5,969 nucleotides of DNA from assembly GCA_016872225.1 (NCBI GenBank), contig VHAW01000102.1, positions 1-5,969 of the forward strand, read 5' to 3'. Within the stretch, counting starts at the first letter, position 1, and every line of letters starts with the position of its first letter. Made by a program: the position numbers and the translations under genes. Under the pieces are notes generated by a model. That model did no database searches. It was given only the letters and a program-made list of their open reading frames with translations, and was not told where the DNA came from. Shown piece after piece: positions 5,603 to 5,969 of the stretch. This DNA comes from Sphingomonadales bacterium (GTDB taxonomy: Bacteria > Bacteroidota > Bacteroidia > UBA7662).

Positions 5603-5969
5603 CTAAAGCGACGGGATATAAAATTCCTTGTGGTAATCCACCCTAAAATCAGCGGGCGATAGAATACGCCCCTGCTCCAAATCATGAAGGGCCAACCCAG
5701 CCCACGACGAAGCGGTATGCTGCCAATCGCTCACGAAGCATGCGCCTTCCCATCGGTCGATGAGTTGACTTTCGATCAAGAAGGCCCGCCATTTGGCAAC
5801 GCCATCACCCACCAAGGCCACATCGTCGCTAGCCCAATCGCACAAAACTCCTTCATCCAGAATCAAAGCTGACCCTGGCGATAGAATTTCCAAGGCATCG
5901 TGACCCCATCGGTAAACCCCGCAGAAAACTTCCATGCGCCGGGCGTCCATCATCGAAATCACCTTGGGA
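5603..5969 (-). CDS. tsaB: TsaB, t6A37 tRNA-modification protein (C-terminal half; start outside window)
   Basis: The frame is open from the TAG at 5603 through the right edge, giving about 122 codons; the family is around 220-230 residues, so the N-terminal half is missing because of the window, not truncation. The visible part begins with the P-x-x-x-x-M-D-A-R-R-M-E-V-F block, a hallmark of TsaB (usually IDARRGEVY or DARRMEVY). It continues with VALVGDGVAKW, the conserved GDG turn, and ends VDYHKEFYIPSL, corresponding to the usual P-x-Y-x-K-x-F tail. TsaB is an inactive paralogue of TsaD and the central partner in the TsaD-TsaB-TsaE complex, which transfers threonylcarbamoyl from TC-AMP to A37 of ANN-decoding tRNAs. 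The GTG codon at 5962 is internal, not the start. The ArsR gene follows 51 bases downstream. Confidence 0.87.
   Translation of the reverse strand, partial: PKVISMMDARRMEVFCGVYRWGHDALEILSPGSALILDEGVLCDWASDDVALVGDGVAKWRAFLIESQLIDRWEGACFVSDWQHTASSWAGLALHDLEQGRILSPADFRVDYHKEFYIPSL

Noticed and set aside
5601..5610. CGCTAAAGCG palindrome at the tsaB stop as a terminator
   Set aside because: A 4-bp stem with a 2-base loop is too small to be stable, and the following T-run is six bases away.
1..5969. CRISPR array, insertion-sequence ends, toxin-antitoxin pair or defence cluster
   Set aside because: No regularly spaced repeats, transposase frames or small paired genes were found; apart from the left boundary, the gene content is housekeeping or secreted-protein type.

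Overview
The window looks like chromosomal DNA of a member of the Bacteroidota with moderately high GC (about 57% in a hand-counted line of the first kinase gene). The evidence for this is the type of aspartate-semialdehyde dehydrogenase, a secreted multidomain lamin-tail protein of the kind exported by these bacteria, the near absence of Shine-Dalgarno sequences before the start codons, and promoter-like sites resembling the TTTG / TAnnTTTG pattern of this phylum. No assignment below phylum is attempted.

Left edge (1-260): the first ~180 bases are clearly AT-richer (70 of 180 are G/C, about 39%). An open frame entering from the left encodes what looks like the C-terminal tail of a Bacteroidota large serine recombinase. 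It runs into, and stops inside, a complete tRNA-Asn(GUU) gene on the opposite strand. A strong intrinsic terminator for the tRNA is embedded in the recombinase reading frame. This looks like the junction of an integrated mobile element that uses the tRNA 3' end as its boundary. A sigma-70-like promoter for the tRNA lies at 304-332.

Middle (379-2325): a PfkB/ribokinase-family sugar kinase (+) and aspartate-semialdehyde dehydrogenase (asd, -) converge with their stop codons touching, with no base between them. Asd supplies the diaminopimelate, lysine, threonine and methionine branch of aspartate metabolism. Its catalytic residues are present, but two residues expected to recognise the NADP 2'-phosphate are replaced.

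Centre-right (2410-5220): divergent from asd is a 936-residue predicted secreted protein: signal peptide, LamG-like domain, two successive [Ig-like + lamin-tail] units, and a FlgD/CHU_C-like C-terminal domain, consistent with type IX secretion and surface attachment.

Right edge (5243-5969): a small ArsR-type winged-helix regulator without recognisable metal-binding motifs, preceded on the same strand by the C-terminal half of tsaB (t6A tRNA modification), whose start lies beyond the window. The genes do not form one obvious pathway. Apart from the recombinase/tRNA junction, this is mainly core-genome content, and I see no strong candidate for a new multi-gene system.
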